A DNA stretch of 29,057 bases from DASYPQ01 sp041488095 (GCA_041488095.1 JBGPOP010000047.1:1-29057); one strand, 5' to 3'; positions 1-9,191 are shown, counted from the first letter of the stretch. Notes: a model not told the origin generated them from the letters alone. Made by a program: numbers and translations.

Positions 1-1246
1 CCGGCGCGGCCGTGGGCCTCTCCGTGAAGCCCTTCGAAACCGCGCGCGCCATGCACGCGCGCGCCTCTTCCGCCTGGCCTCCGAGATCGTGCGCGATCGC
101 CGCGTGGAGCTCGCACTCGGGGTTCCCGGGCTGCAGCGCGGTGGCCGCCTCGAACTCGCGCAAAGCCGTCCCGACCTCCCCGTTTTCGAGAGCCATGTCG
201 CCGTACAGGAAATGACCGCGCACCCTCTCCTCGGCGAGCTCGGCGGCCTTGCCTCGGGCAGCGGACCACAGCGCGATCATGGCGAGCGACAAGACGACGA
301 CCGAAAGGCTGGCGATCTGGAGCCGGCGACGCCCGATCCGCCGCAGAGTCCGGCGGGCGAGCAGCCGGAAGCCCGAGGAGTGCGGCTCGATCCCGCTGAT
401 CACGCGTTCGAGGTCCTCGGCCAGCGCCCCGGCGGTCGCGTATCGATGCCCGGGATCCTTCTCGAGGGCCTTGAGCACGATCGCCTCCAGGCCGTGCGGC
501 GCGGACGGCGCGGCGACGCTCAGGCGAGGCGGCTCCTCCTCGAGCACCTTCCGCCGCAGCTCCTCGTAGGTGCGCGCGCGGAACGGGACGACGCCCGCGA
601 CGACCTCGTGGAGCGTCGCTCCCAGGGCGTAGATGTCGCTCGCCTTCCCGACCGTGCCGACGTCGCCGCGCAGCTGCTCGGGAGCCATGTACCAGGGCGT
701 GCCCATGATCATGTTCGAGCTGGTCAGCATCGAGCGCGAGTCCAGGTCGCGCGCCAGTCCGAAGTCGATCAGGAAGGGATGCCCGTCGCGGCGCAGGAGG
801 ACGTTGGCGGGCTTGACGTCACGGTGGACGATTCCGTTGGAGTGGGCGAACTCGAGGGCACGCGCGATCCGTGCCACGACGCGCAGATCCGCGGCCAGGT
901 CCTCCGCGCCGCGCCGGCCGCCGCTCGTGCGCTGCCGTGCGATGCGCTGGTGGAGCGTCTCGCCTTCGACGTACTCGAGCACGAGGTAGGGGTTGCCCTG
1001 GTACTCGCCCAGCTCGATCACGGGCAGGATGTGGGGATGGTGCAGGCTGCGTCCGACTTTCCCCTCGCGCGCGAAGCGCAGGACCTCCTTCTCGCGCACC
1101 TGGATCCCCGGCTGGAGGATCTTGATCGCGACGCGCGAGCCGTCGTCGCCGGTCCTGGACGCGACGTAGACGCGGCCGACGCCGCCGTGGCCAACCTCGG
1201 CCAGGATGCGGTAGCCCGGGATCTCGGGGAAGTCGAGGGCGGCCAT
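1..1246 (-). CDS. Ser/Thr protein kinase with TM segment and TPR-like region (C-terminus cut by window edge)
   Basis: Reading from the ATG at 1246, the frame stays open to the left edge (415 residues, no stop), so the gene is partial. It is a Hanks-type kinase that phosphorylates Ser/Thr on protein partners from the cytoplasmic face of the membrane. Visible elements are the glycine loop GHGGVG (19-24), the ATP-binding Lys in VAIK (K42), the catalytic HRDVKPAN (141-148), DFG (161-163) and APE (188-190), so it should be active. A hydrophobic segment at about 309-329 follows a basic stretch and looks like a single membrane span. After it, a helical stretch with LREFEAATALQPGNPE resembles tetratricopeptide repeats, a common planctomycetal architecture. 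No Shine-Dalgarno is obvious before the ATG. No cognate phosphatase or substrate gene is visible. Confidence 0.93.
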   Translation of the reverse strand, partial: MAALDFPEIPGYRILAEVGHGGVGRVYVASRTGDDGSRVAIKILQPGIQVREKEVLRFAREGKVGRSLHHPHILPVIELGEYQGNPYLVLEYVEGETLHQRIARQRTSGGRRGAEDLAADLRVVARIARALEFAHSNGIVHRDVKPANVLLRRDGHPFLIDFGLARDLDSRSMLTSSNMIMGTPWYMAPEQLRGDVGTVGKASDIYALGATLHEVVAGVVPFRARTYEELRRKVLEEEPPRLSVAAPSAPHGLEAIVLKALEKDPGHRYATAGALAEDLERVISGIEPHSSGFRLLARRTLRRIGRRRLQIASLSVVVLSLAMIALWSAARGKAAELAEERVRGHFLYGDMALENGEVGTALREFEAATALQPGNPECELHAAIAHDLGGQAEEARACMARAVSKGFTERPTAAP

Positions 1247-1335
1247 GGGACCACGGGCGGCGGGGCGCGAGGCCCCGACGCGAGGAGTCGAGTCTCATCA
1301 TCCCGCACGGGCTGGCCGAGAGCCAGGGCCGTGAT

Positions 1336-1839
1336 TCAGACGCAGAAGAGCGCCAGGTGGTAGGCGATCAGCAGCGTGTACGCGCCGGCCGCCGCCCACA
1401 GGCCGATGCGCGCGACCCGGAAGTTCTTGTGCATGCACAGGACCAGGAGCGCCACGCCGACGAGCGCGGACTTGAGCAGGACGAACTTCATCAGGCCCGC
1501 GCGAAGGAGGATGTCCGCGACCGGATTGACCTCCGAGCCGCCGTTCTGGAGGTGGATCAACGTGAAGAAGCTGTCGGCGACGTTGGCGACCGCGATCCAC
1601 ATCAGCGCGATCAGGAGCCCCGAGCCGTACAGATCGACGAAGCTCCCCTCCTGCTCGTTCCCGCGGCGCACGCCTTGACGGCGCCCGCCGGAAAGGGAAA
1701 ACCGGGAGAGACGCGGCGTCTTGCCCTGCCGCCGGTCGCCGTCGCGCCAGGCGCGGCCTTCACGTTCACTTTCGTCGCGACCCGATGACCCGGATGACCC
1801 CAATGAATCGGGCTCGGGCGAGGCTTCGTCGGAGTCCAT
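1336..1839 (-). CDS. DUF5658-type small membrane protein
   Basis: A 167-residue protein. The first ~65 residues are polar, rich in Ser, Glu and Arg and of low complexity. The rest holds three hydrophobic segments (about 73-93, 115-133 and 142-165). The first span and following loop carry the DUF5658 signature: an Asp in the span (VADSFFTL), then a Gly/Glu-Asn-Pro loop (NGGSEVNPV) and a Lys (K118) in the next span. The family has no known function that I can state. The long polar N-terminus is unusual, and the true start could lie downstream, although the ATG at 1839 is in frame. It sits between the GT4 gene and the kinase on the same strand, with gaps of about 80-90 bp on each side, so co-transcription is possible but not required. 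Confidence 0.75.
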   Translation of the reverse strand: MDSDEASPEPDSLGSSGSSGRDESEREGRAWRDGDRRQGKTPRLSRFSLSGGRRQGVRRGNEQEGSFVDLYGSGLLIALMWIAVANVADSFFTLIHLQNGGSEVNPVADILLRAGLMKFVLLKSALVGVALLVLCMHKNFRVARIGLWAAAGAYTLLIAYHLALFCV

Positions 1840-1919
1840 CGGGTCGGAGCGCGGGGGTTCGGCAGGCGCGGGGGGCCGATCTGCCTATCGGTCGAGGTCC
1901 GAGCCCGACTTGAAGGGGG

Positions 1920-3023
1920 TCAGACCTCGCCTCCGGTGACCTCGCGGTAGACGGCCAGGGTTTCCTCGACCATGCGCTCCAGACCGAAGCGCTCGCGCAC
2001 GCGGGCCGCTCCGGCTCGACCCCATCGGACGCGGCGCTCCGGATCGCCGGCGAGATCCTGCATCGCCCGGGCCAGCGCGACCGGATCGCCGGGAGGCACG
2101 AGCCGTCCCGTCTCGCCATCGACGACGACCTCCGGCACCGCGGACACGCGCGTCGCGACCACGGGCAGTCCGGCGGCCATCGCCTCGAGGAATACGAGCC
2201 CGAGGCCCTCCCACAGCGAGGCCAGGACGAAGACGTCCGAGGCGGCGAGCAGCGCGGGCACGTCGCGGCGGATGCCGGCGAAGACGGCGCGGTCCGCGAG
2301 GGAGAGCTCGCGGGCGAGCGCCTCGGCCTCCCGCCGTCCATTCCCGAAAGGGTCGTCGCCGACGAGGAGGAGGCGGATGGGCGAGGATCCGACCTCGGAG
2401 AGGGCACGCAGGAGCACGCCGTGGGCCTTCTGAGGTGCGAACCGCGCGACGCAGATGAAGACGACGTCGTCGGGCGCGAAGCCGAAGCTCGCGCGCAGCG
2501 CGGCGCGCTGCGCAGCCTTCGTGCGCCGGGCGGCTTCGAACGGGACGGGATCGAGGCCGTAGTAGATGCGTCGGATCCGCGCTGGGTCGAGGCGCCCGTG
2601 CTCTTGGAAGAAGCGCCCGACGTGGTCGGAGAGAACGATCGTGCGCGCCGGGAGGTTCCCGAGGACGCCGTGGACGAAGGAGACGAGCGGACGCTTCAGC
2701 ACCTGCTCGTCGTTGTGCTTGCTCGACACGAGGCGCGAGCGGCGCCCGGTGAGCGCGGCCACCACGGCGGCGGCCATGTCCGCCTTCAGCAGGTGACTGT
2801 GGACGAGGTCGGCCCAGCGCGTGGAGCGGAACAGGGCGCCGATTCCCCCACGGCCGACCCAGCCTGCTCCGGCCTCGCGCATCTCCGGCGCGAGCGTTCC
2901 GGCGCCCTTGAGGTAGAGCACCCGCACAGCGTGCCCGCGCGCGACCTGGCCGCGAACTTGCGACAGGAGGTGCACCTCGGCGCCCCCGACGTCGAGCGTC
3001 GTGATGACGTGCAGGATCCTCAA
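1920..3023 (-). CDS. Glycosyltransferase family 4 (GT-B fold), retaining
   Basis: A 367-residue GT4 enzyme that should transfer a sugar from a nucleotide-sugar donor to a glycan acceptor on the cytoplasmic side. The N-terminus has the GT-B acceptor-domain opening with a glycine-rich loop (TTLDVGGAEVH). The C-terminal half has the donor-domain E-x7-E motif in WEGLGLVFLEAMAAGLPVV, followed by a VVDGETGRLVPPGD stretch typical of GT4. The start codon is TTG (3021-3023) and overlaps the TGA stop of the upstream glycosyltransferase in a TTGA quadruplet, which points to translational coupling. The neighbours (another GT4, a polyprenyl-phosphate sugar transferase) suggest a role in exopolysaccharide or O-antigen-like glycan assembly. 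Donor and linkage cannot be read from the sequence. Confidence 0.92.
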   Translation of the reverse strand: MRILHVITTLDVGGAEVHLLSQVRGQVARGHAVRVLYLKGAGTLAPEMREAGAGWVGRGGIGALFRSTRWADLVHSHLLKADMAAAVVAALTGRRSRLVSSKHNDEQVLKRPLVSFVHGVLGNLPARTIVLSDHVGRFFQEHGRLDPARIRRIYYGLDPVPFEAARRTKAAQRAALRASFGFAPDDVVFICVARFAPQKAHGVLLRALSEVGSSPIRLLLVGDDPFGNGRREAEALARELSLADRAVFAGIRRDVPALLAASDVFVLASLWEGLGLVFLEAMAAGLPVVATRVSAVPEVVVDGETGRLVPPGDPVALARAMQDLAGDPERRVRWGRAGAARVRERFGLERMVEETLAVYREVTGGEV

Positions 3024-4153
3024 GCGACTTCCCGGTAGACCGCGATCAGGCCGTCGACCATGCGGTCGGCCGTCCAGCGCCCAAGCATCCGTTCGCGCCC
3101 GCGCTCGCCCATCGCGCGGCGTTCCGCGGGCGCGAGCGCGAGCAGACTGCGGACGGCATCGGCCAGCGCTTCCGCGGTGACCTCGCGCGCGAGGTAGCCG
3201 GTCTCCCCGTGGACAACCATGTCGCGCGCGCCGTCCACGGGCGTCGCCACGACCGGGCGCGCGGCGGCCATGCTTTCGAGCCCGATGTAGGGCATGCCTT
3301 CCCAGCGCGAGGGCAGGAGCGTGAAGTCCGCCGCCGCGACGATCGCCGGAGCGTCCTCGCGGAAGCCCAGGAAGCGCACTCGGCCGGCCACGCCGAGGCG
3401 CTCCGCCTGCGCTCGCAGCGCTGCGCGCATCTCGCCCTCCCCGGCGAGAACGAGATGAAGTCGCTGGAGCCCTGGCATCGCCAGCATCTCGAGCGCGAGA
3501 TCCTGGCCCTTGGCCACGTTGAGGAGTCCGAGGACGGCGGCGAGGGGTTCGCCCTCGGGAACACCGATCTCCGAGCGCGAGAGCGGCCGCGCGGAGAGCC
3601 AGGGACCCGGATCGGGGCCGTTGGCGACGATCCGGATGCGGGCTGGATCGACGACACCGGAGCGTCCGATGGTGGCCGCCTCGCTCTCCGACACCGCGAT
3701 CGTGCAGCTCGTGTGGCCGGCGAGCGCCGTCTCGACGTCGTGGAACAAGGCCCGCTTCCAGGCCGGGAACATCGCGTCGAAGAGGAACGCGAAGGTGTGC
3801 GGCGTGTGGACCCGCGCGCCGATGGCGGTCGCGACCGAGGCCAGGCGGCCGAGGGCCCCGCCCTTGCTGCTGTGGGTGTGTACGATCTCCGGCCGCAGAT
3901 CCTCGAGGTGGCGCGCCAGCGCGACCAGGTGCGCCAGGTCGCGCCCGGGGCTGACCTCGCGGACCATGGGCAGGCGCAGGACGCCGCAGCCGAGAGCCTC
4001 GAGGCGGGCGAGGTCGCGCTCGAAGCCGGGCTGGCGCAGCGTCGAGACCGCCAAGTGCACGTCGAGGCCCCGCGCGCGCTGCCCCGCAGCCGCGTCGACG
4101 ATATGGCGGCGCGTGCCGCCGATCGTCGCCTCCATGACGTGCAGGACGCGCAT
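3020..4153 (-). CDS. Glycosyltransferase family 4 (GT-B fold)
   Basis: A 377-residue GT4 enzyme starting at an ATG (4151-4153). The N-terminal Rossmann half begins with a beta strand and Gly loop (LHVMEATIGGTRRHIVD) and has an HTHSSKGG segment typical of capsule and EPS glycosyltransferases. The donor half carries the E-x7-E motif in WEGMPYIGLESMAAARPVV and a VVHGETGYLA segment. It lies 96 bp downstream of the initiating sugar transferase (ends at 4250) and overlaps the next GT4 gene by 4 nt. The likely order of action is therefore sugar transferase first, then these two enzymes adding further sugars to the lipid-linked precursor. That order is inferred from gene context only. It is clearly paralogous in fold to its neighbour, but the motifs differ enough to imply a different donor or acceptor. 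Confidence 0.92.
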   Translation of the reverse strand: MRVLHVMEATIGGTRRHIVDAAAGQRARGLDVHLAVSTLRQPGFERDLARLEALGCGVLRLPMVREVSPGRDLAHLVALARHLEDLRPEIVHTHSSKGGALGRLASVATAIGARVHTPHTFAFLFDAMFPAWKRALFHDVETALAGHTSCTIAVSESEAATIGRSGVVDPARIRIVANGPDPGPWLSARPLSRSEIGVPEGEPLAAVLGLLNVAKGQDLALEMLAMPGLQRLHLVLAGEGEMRAALRAQAERLGVAGRVRFLGFREDAPAIVAAADFTLLPSRWEGMPYIGLESMAAARPVVATPVDGARDMVVHGETGYLAREVTAEALADAVRSLLALAPAERRAMGERGRERMLGRWTADRMVDGLIAVYREVA

Positions 4154-4249
4154 ACGGTGCGGCGACAGTCTGTCACAGATCCGACCCGCGGCGAAGCGTC
4201 ACGACCCGACCCGGCCCCGATCCGTGACACCCGGTCGCGGCCGGGCAGG

Positions 4250-5818
4250 TCAATACGCTCCGGTGCCCTTCACCACGGCGAAAACGGTCAGCGCGATGAT
4301 CACGAGGTCGAGCAGGAGCGACTGGTGATCGATGTAGTACAGGTCGTAGTCCAGGTTCTCGTGGATCGCCGCCATCCGGGCATAGGAGATCTGCCACAAC
4401 CCGGTGATCCCCGGCTTGGCGCGCAGTCGCTCGCGGTCGAGCGGGCCGTACCGCTCGACGATGAAGGCCATCTCGGGCCGCGGGCCGACGACGCTCATGT
4501 CGCCCTTGAGCACGTTCAGGAACTGCGGCAGCTCGTCCATGCTGAAGCGCCGCAGCCAGCGGCCGATCGGCGTGATGCGGGGATCATCCGCCTTGCGCGG
4601 CGATTCCGCATCCCCGGACACGCCCGCATGCATGGTGCGGAACTTGAGCATCATGAAAGGCCGGCCATCCTTGCCGATGCGCTGCTGCGCGAAGAAGACC
4701 GGACCGGGCGAGGCGCGCTTGATCAGGATCGCGGTCATCACGAACACCGGCGCGGCCAGCACGAGCACGGCGATGGAGAGAAGGATGTCGAGCACGCGCT
4801 TGGCGGCCAGACCGAACAGGCTCGGCGCGCGCTCGGCCGGCGTGACCAGGGGCACGGAGTCCAAGGTCTCGATCCGGACCTTGGACGCCATCAGGTGGTG
4901 GAAGCGCGGCACGACGCGCCAGGTGACGCCCAGGCGCTGCAGCTCGGCAACGGCGCGCATGACGCGGTCCTCGCTCGCCTCGGGCATGGCCACGAACACC
5001 TCGCTGATCTTGTGCCGGCCTACCAGGCTGGCGAGATCCTCGAAGGTGCCCAGGACGCGCGAGCGCTCGACCGTCGTTCCCACCTTGCGAGGGTCGTCGT
5101 CGACGAAGCCGACCAGGTTGAGCCCCAGCGTCGGCACCAGCATGAACTTGCGCTGGAGCTGCCGGCCGGTTCCGCCTGCCCCGTAGATCAACACGTTGCG
5201 GTTCCCGATCCCGCGCTGGTGGAGGCGCTGGATCACCTTGAACGAGGCGAAGCGGCTCGCGGTCGTCAGGCACAGGATCAACCCGAAAGTGACGAGCAGC
5301 GTCAACCTCGAGATCGTGTTGATGTTGACGTCGAGGTCGATCCACTTGTGCAGGGGCACGAGGAAGCCGTAGATCGGCCCCTCCGGGTCCTGGCGCGTGC
5401 CGCGCAGGTAGATGATCAGCGTGAAGAGAACCAGGAAGGCGACCAGCACGCTCTTCACGATGCCCTTGAACTCCTCCATGTTCAGGAGGCTCTTCGTCGG
5501 GCTGTACAACCCGAAGGCATGGAACGTGACTAGGCACACCGCCGCGATCAGAGCCGACAGCTCCTGGTAGAGCTGCGCCTGCGCGGCCTGCAACGAGGGG
5601 GCGGGGGCGAGGCCACCCAGCTTCTCGCCCATCTGGTAGCCGAGCCAGCAGGCGAGGAGCAGCACGGCCAGGTCGACGAGGACCTGAACCGACAGGATGA
5701 CCGGCTCGAAGTTGCGGCGGACGAAGGTGCCGAGAGCGGTCATGACGTTGAAGCGACGGAAGGCGCGATCTCCCTGAGCCTGCGGCGCCAGGGGCGGGCT
5801 TGGCTTGGCCGGCGGCAC
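4250..5818 (-). CDS. Undecaprenyl-phosphate sugar phosphotransferase (exopolysaccharide initiating enzyme, WcaJ/CpsE-like)
   Basis: A 522-residue protein with the full three-part architecture. An N-terminal block of about four membrane spans is followed by a Rossmann-like middle domain with GAGGTGRQL. The C-terminal bacterial sugar transferase domain has a re-entrant hydrophobic helix and SPGPVFFAQQRIG, KFRTM, DELPQFLNVLKGDMSVVGPRPE and KPGITGLWQIS. The family moves a sugar-1-phosphate from a UDP-sugar to undecaprenyl phosphate at the inner membrane, starting an EPS repeat unit. The start shown is a GTG; an ATG at 5743 (giving a protein that begins MTALGTFVRR) is a reasonable alternative because the first 25 residues are Pro/Ala-rich and lie before the first span. 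The C-terminus GTGAY is complete. Two GT4 genes follow on the same strand. Confidence 0.95.
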   Translation of the reverse strand: MPPAKPSPPLAPQAQGDRAFRRFNVMTALGTFVRRNFEPVILSVQVLVDLAVLLLACWLGYQMGEKLGGLAPAPSLQAAQAQLYQELSALIAAVCLVTFHAFGLYSPTKSLLNMEEFKGIVKSVLVAFLVLFTLIIYLRGTRQDPEGPIYGFLVPLHKWIDLDVNINTISRLTLLVTFGLILCLTTASRFASFKVIQRLHQRGIGNRNVLIYGAGGTGRQLQRKFMLVPTLGLNLVGFVDDDPRKVGTTVERSRVLGTFEDLASLVGRHKISEVFVAMPEASEDRVMRAVAELQRLGVTWRVVPRFHHLMASKVRIETLDSVPLVTPAERAPSLFGLAAKRVLDILLSIAVLVLAAPVFVMTAILIKRASPGPVFFAQQRIGKDGRPFMMLKFRTMHAGVSGDAESPRKADDPRITPIGRWLRRFSMDELPQFLNVLKGDMSVVGPRPEMAFIVERYGPLDRERLRAKPGITGLWQISYARMAAIHENLDYDLYYIDHQSLLLDLVIIALTVFAVVKGTGAY

Positions 5819-5918
5819 CGACCTGCCCGAGTCGGTGTGGAGGGAACCCTTCGTTGGGGGCGGATCAGGCAGCGGACGTGGGCGACCATGGTAGCGGGGG
5901 TCGCCGCGTGCGGACAGT

Positions 5919-6563
5919 TCAGGCGCGGCGCGAGAGTTCTTCCAGCAGGGAGCTCACCGTATCGGCAGCTTGGCCGGCGAGAGTTGGGAAGTTCAGGCGG
6001 AAGGCCGCCGCGCCGAAGCCCGTGGCTCGATCCGTCACCGTCCTGAGCGCCGCCCAGGCCACCCCCGCCTGGCTGGCCACGGCGGCCACGGCCGCGGTCT
6101 CCATGTCCGCCGCGCAGGGCCCCGCGAAGGCTCGCGCGAGGCGCAGGCGGCGGAAGAGCGAGAGCACCGGGCGGTCGGCGGTCAGGAGCCAGCCCTCGGG
6201 TCCGGGGGCGACCGCCCGCCAGGCCTCGCGCAGCACAGGGTCGGACTCGACCTCCCGAGTGCGTCGGTCGGCGAGGTCGACCTGCACGGCAGTGGTGCAG
6301 TGCAGAAGGGTCCCGGGGGGGAGATTCTGGCGGAGTCCGCCGCAGGTCCCGACGACGAGCAGCCCGCGTGTCGCGCCTTCGGCGATCAACACCGCGGCCG
6401 CGCGAGCGGCGAGCACCTTCCCGACGCCGCCGGCGCAGGCGAGCGCCGGTCTGCCGCAGACCTCGATCTCGAGCACGTCGATCCCGAGCCTCGCCCGTCG
6501 CTCGATGGTGCGCCCGGGCAGGCCGCCTAGCTCCTCGGGAAGCGCGGCCAGGATGCCGAACAT
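5919..6563 (-). CDS. MTA/SAH nucleosidase-like phosphorylase (PNP/UDP family)
   Basis: About 214 residues from the ATG at 6563; two further in-frame ATGs at 6626 and 6629 would add 22 residues. I prefer 6563 because the family opens directly with the first beta strand, here FGILAALPEE, in which a Glu matches the conserved catalytic glutamate. Other features are GVGKVLAARAA, VVGTCGGL (ribose/phosphate side), ADMETAAVA with the Met-Glu pair that holds the ribose, and TVTDRA with the catalytic Asp of nucleosidases. Family members cleave the N-glycosidic bond of methylthioadenosine, S-adenosylhomocysteine or futalosine. A futalosine hydrolase or hopanoid-associated phosphorylase is also possible, and no menaquinone or hopanoid genes are nearby to decide. 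It is divergent from the SDR gene at 6671. Confidence 0.82.
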   Translation of the reverse strand: MFGILAALPEELGGLPGRTIERRARLGIDVLEIEVCGRPALACAGGVGKVLAARAAAVLIAEGATRGLLVVGTCGGLRQNLPPGTLLHCTTAVQVDLADRRTREVESDPVLREAWRAVAPGPEGWLLTADRPVLSLFRRLRLARAFAGPCAADMETAAVAAVASQAGVAWAALRTVTDRATGFGAAAFRLNFPTLAGQAADTVSSLLEELSRRA

Positions 6564-6670
6564 GCCACGGGAGGGCCCGTCGCGTCTCTCCGGGATCGCC
6601 TCCGCGCCGGCCATGGTGCCCGCCATCATCCACGACGGCAGCTCGATTCCGCTATGCTCTGAGCTGGTCC

Positions 6671-7624
6671 ATGAAGATCGCGATCACCGGCGGCACGGGG
6701 TTCATCGGGGGATACCTCTCTCGCGGCCTCGCCCGCGCGGGCCACGACCTGCGCTTCCTCGTGCGCCCCGGCCGCGAGGGCGCCGTGGAGGTCCTTCCGG
6801 GCTCTCGCGCCGAGGTCCACGTGGGCGACCTGACGAACCCGGCCTCGCTCTCGGGATTCCTGGAGGGCATGGACCTCCTCGTGCACGTCGCCAGCGCGCA
6901 CGACCACTTCACGGAAGAGCAGATGCGCGCCGTGAACATCGGCGGAACGGATGCCCTGCTCGCCGAGGCCCGGCGCGGCGCCAACCCCGGGTTCCGCATC
7001 TGGGTGATCTCCTCGGCGGTCATCGGGGCGCCGGTGTACAGCTACTACCGCGACAGCAAGCGGGTGCAGGAGAAGCTGATCCGCGGCTCGGGAATCCCGT
7101 GGGCTTCGTTCCGTCCCACGCTGGTCTACGGGGTCGGCGACTGGCGCCACACCGCGAGCATCCTCCGGCGCTGCGCGGCGAGGAAGGGAACGCTGTGGGT
7201 CCCGCACGACGGCCTGTCGAAGATCAACCCCGTGCACGTCGAGGACGTCGTCGACGCGGTTCTGCGTTTCTTCGGATTCGAACGCGGCGTCGACTGCTGC
7301 TACGAGCTCGCCGGGCCGGCGGGCATCGCCTACAACGAGTTCATCGATCTGACGATCGCCGCGGCGGGAGGCGGGATCCGGCGGCGCAACATCCCCAAGA
7401 AGTGGGCCGACCGGTTCATCTTCCTGAAGGGCCTCTTCGTCGACAACACCGACGACCGTCGCGCATCCGCGTACTTCAACCTGCACCATCAACACGACAT
7501 CAGCAACGCCACGTTCGAGCTGGGCTGGAAGCCGCGCAACTACGCGGAGGGAATCGCCCAGGTCGCGGCGGGCGACTGGTGGCGCCGCGACCCGGCGCCG
7601 GCTGCAGTGGGCGCCGCTTCGTAG
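6671..7624 (+). CDS. NAD(P)-dependent epimerase/dehydratase (extended SDR)
   Basis: A 317-residue extended short-chain dehydrogenase/reductase. The dinucleotide loop GGTGFIGG is at the very N-terminus. HVASAHDH marks the end of the fourth strand. The catalytic Tyr-x3-Lys pair is Y126/K130 in YYRDSK, preceded by ISSA, and RPTLVYG is the usual substrate-side motif. The family epimerises, reduces or dehydrates nucleotide sugars or related ketones; the substrate cannot be told from sequence. The ATG at 6671 places the Rossmann strand at residue 2, as is normal for the family. It is the first gene of a compact plus-strand unit: the protease gene starts 6 nt after its stop and a second SDR follows. 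The context next to polysaccharide genes favours a nucleotide-sugar role, but this is inference. Confidence 0.88.
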   Translation: MKIAITGGTGFIGGYLSRGLARAGHDLRFLVRPGREGAVEVLPGSRAEVHVGDLTNPASLSGFLEGMDLLVHVASAHDHFTEEQMRAVNIGGTDALLAEARRGANPGFRIWVISSAVIGAPVYSYYRDSKRVQEKLIRGSGIPWASFRPTLVYGVGDWRHTASILRRCAARKGTLWVPHDGLSKINPVHVEDVVDAVLRFFGFERGVDCCYELAGPAGIAYNEFIDLTIAAAGGGIRRRNIPKKWADRFIFLKGLFVDNTDDRRASAYFNLHHQHDISNATFELGWKPRNYAEGIAQVAAGDWWRRDPAPAAVGAAS

Positions 7625-7630
7625 CCGATC

Positions 7631-9181
7631 ATGCTGCGACGACACGCCTGCCTGCTCGCGATCGCGCTGATCGCCCTGGGCGGGGCGCTCCTCGCGGGCC
7701 TCGTCGCGGCGGTCTCCTGGTTCGAGGCGCGCGCCCCGTGGAGCGCGGACGCGCAAGCCGAGACCCTCGAGCCCGGAGCGCCGCGCGCGAGCTTCCTCGA
7801 CCTCTCCCGCTCGCATGAGCGCTCGTTCGCCCTCGACGTGCCCGAGCGGGCGGTGGCCCTGCGCGTGAAGCTCGCATCGCGCGGCACCGAGCTGGACCTC
7901 TCCGCGCGGCGTGGGCCAGCGCAGGCCGGCAAAGCGGACGCGGATTTCGCCGTTTCGACGGACTCGGGCGAGGCGACGCTCGCGATCGGCCGGTTCACCG
8001 ACCCGCCGCTCTCGGCCGGGCGCTGGACCTTTCGTGTGGCCTGGGCGAGCAACGTCTTGCCTCGGACGCCCGAGTTGCGCTTGGACCAGGTGGCCTTCAC
8101 GATCGAAGCGCGGGTGTTCGAAGCGCGCGTCGATGGGGATCTGGCGACGGGCGCGACGGTCGAGAGCTCGATCGACGCGGAGAGCGGCGGGTTCCGCACC
8201 TTCCGCGTCGAGGTGCCGCAGGGCGCGTCCACGCTGCGCATCGACCTCGCCGACGTGTCGAGCGACCTCGATCTGTACGCGCGGCGCGGGGGTCCCGTCC
8301 TCGCGCTCGCGGATGACGTGCGCTTCGCGCAGCACCCCTACGGCCGCGAGACGCTGGTCATCGGGGAAGACTCCGACCCGATCGAGCCCGGGACCTGGTA
8401 TGTCGACGTCGTCGATGTGCTTGAGCAGGACCATCCCGCGCCGTTCCGGATCCTGGCCACGCTCTCCTCGGAGCCGCCGACCGAGCTGCTCGAGATCCCC
8501 CCCTTCCCCGCGGCGCACGGGGCGGAGCCCGTGGCGCGTGCGCTTTCGGCTGTCGTCGAGATCGCGACCGACGACGCGGTCGGGAGCGGGACGATCCTCT
8601 CCAAGGACGGCTGGATCCTGACCAACGCCCACGTGGTCGCGAAGCTCGGCGGCGGGAGCTTCGAGGAGATCGTGGTGTCGGCCTCGCTCGATCCGCGCCG
8701 GCCCCCGGTCGAGCTGTTCCGCGGGCGGGTCGAGCGCGTCGACGAGGAGCGCGACCTGGCCCTCGTTCGCGTCGAGAGCGGGTTCTACGGCCAACCGCTG
8801 CCGAAAGGGTACGTCTTTCCGACGGTCGAGATCGGCGATCCGGACGCGCTCGCGATCGGCGACCCGATCTGGCTCGTCGGCTATCCTTCCACGGGCGGGC
8901 AGGGCAGCCGGGTGACGATCACCTGCACACGCGGCGTCGTGTCGGGCTACGAGACGGCGGCCTTCGGGCCGGTCATCAAGACCGACGCCGAGATCACGAG
9001 CGGCAACTCGGGCGGGGCGGCGCTCGACTCGCGCGGCAGGATCGTGGGGGTGCCGACGTCGCTCGTGGAGCTCGGCAGCGGGCAGGTGGCCTACGTGCAC
9101 CCGTTGTCGGCGATGCCGGAGGAGTGGCGGGAGCTGATCGGCGCGAGCCACGAGCGGGAGCGGGGAGGGTCCGACCGGTAG
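7631..9181 (+). CDS. Membrane-anchored or exported trypsin-like serine protease with two PPC-like domains
   Basis: A 516-residue protein. A basic N-terminus and a hydrophobic helix (about 8-28) form an uncleaved anchor or signal peptide. Next come two beta-rich stretches (about 45-170 and 175-280) that resemble bacterial pre-peptidase C-terminal domains, each with the LDLSARRG/LDLYARRG pattern and a closing aromatic strand (GRWTFRVAW, GTWYVDVVD). The C-terminal half is an S1C/trypsin-2 protease with a complete triad: H334 in TNAHVV, D375 in RDLALVRV and S460 in SGNSGGAA. No PDZ domain follows, unlike DegP/HtrA. It should act outside the cytoplasmic membrane. PPC domains usually lie at the C-terminus and are often removed, so their N-terminal position here is unusual. 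It is flanked tightly by two SDR genes on the same strand, which suggests co-expression. Confidence 0.9.
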   Translation: MLRRHACLLAIALIALGGALLAGLVAAVSWFEARAPWSADAQAETLEPGAPRASFLDLSRSHERSFALDVPERAVALRVKLASRGTELDLSARRGPAQAGKADADFAVSTDSGEATLAIGRFTDPPLSAGRWTFRVAWASNVLPRTPELRLDQVAFTIEARVFEARVDGDLATGATVESSIDAESGGFRTFRVEVPQGASTLRIDLADVSSDLDLYARRGGPVLALADDVRFAQHPYGRETLVIGEDSDPIEPGTWYVDVVDVLEQDHPAPFRILATLSSEPPTELLEIPPFPAAHGAEPVARALSAVVEIATDDAVGSGTILSKDGWILTNAHVVAKLGGGSFEEIVVSASLDPRRPPVELFRGRVERVDEERDLALVRVESGFYGQPLPKGYVFPTVEIGDPDALAIGDPIWLVGYPSTGGQGSRVTITCTRGVVSGYETAAFGPVIKTDAEITSGNSGGAALDSRGRIVGVPTSLVELGSGQVAYVHPLSAMPEEWRELIGASHERERGGSDR

Positions 9182-9191
9182 CGGGCGTGCG

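Noticed and set aside
3209..5533. 774-codon open frame on the plus strand
   Set aside because: It is antisense to the second GT4 gene and the sugar transferase; composition is Arg/Asp/His-rich, typical of a shadow frame.
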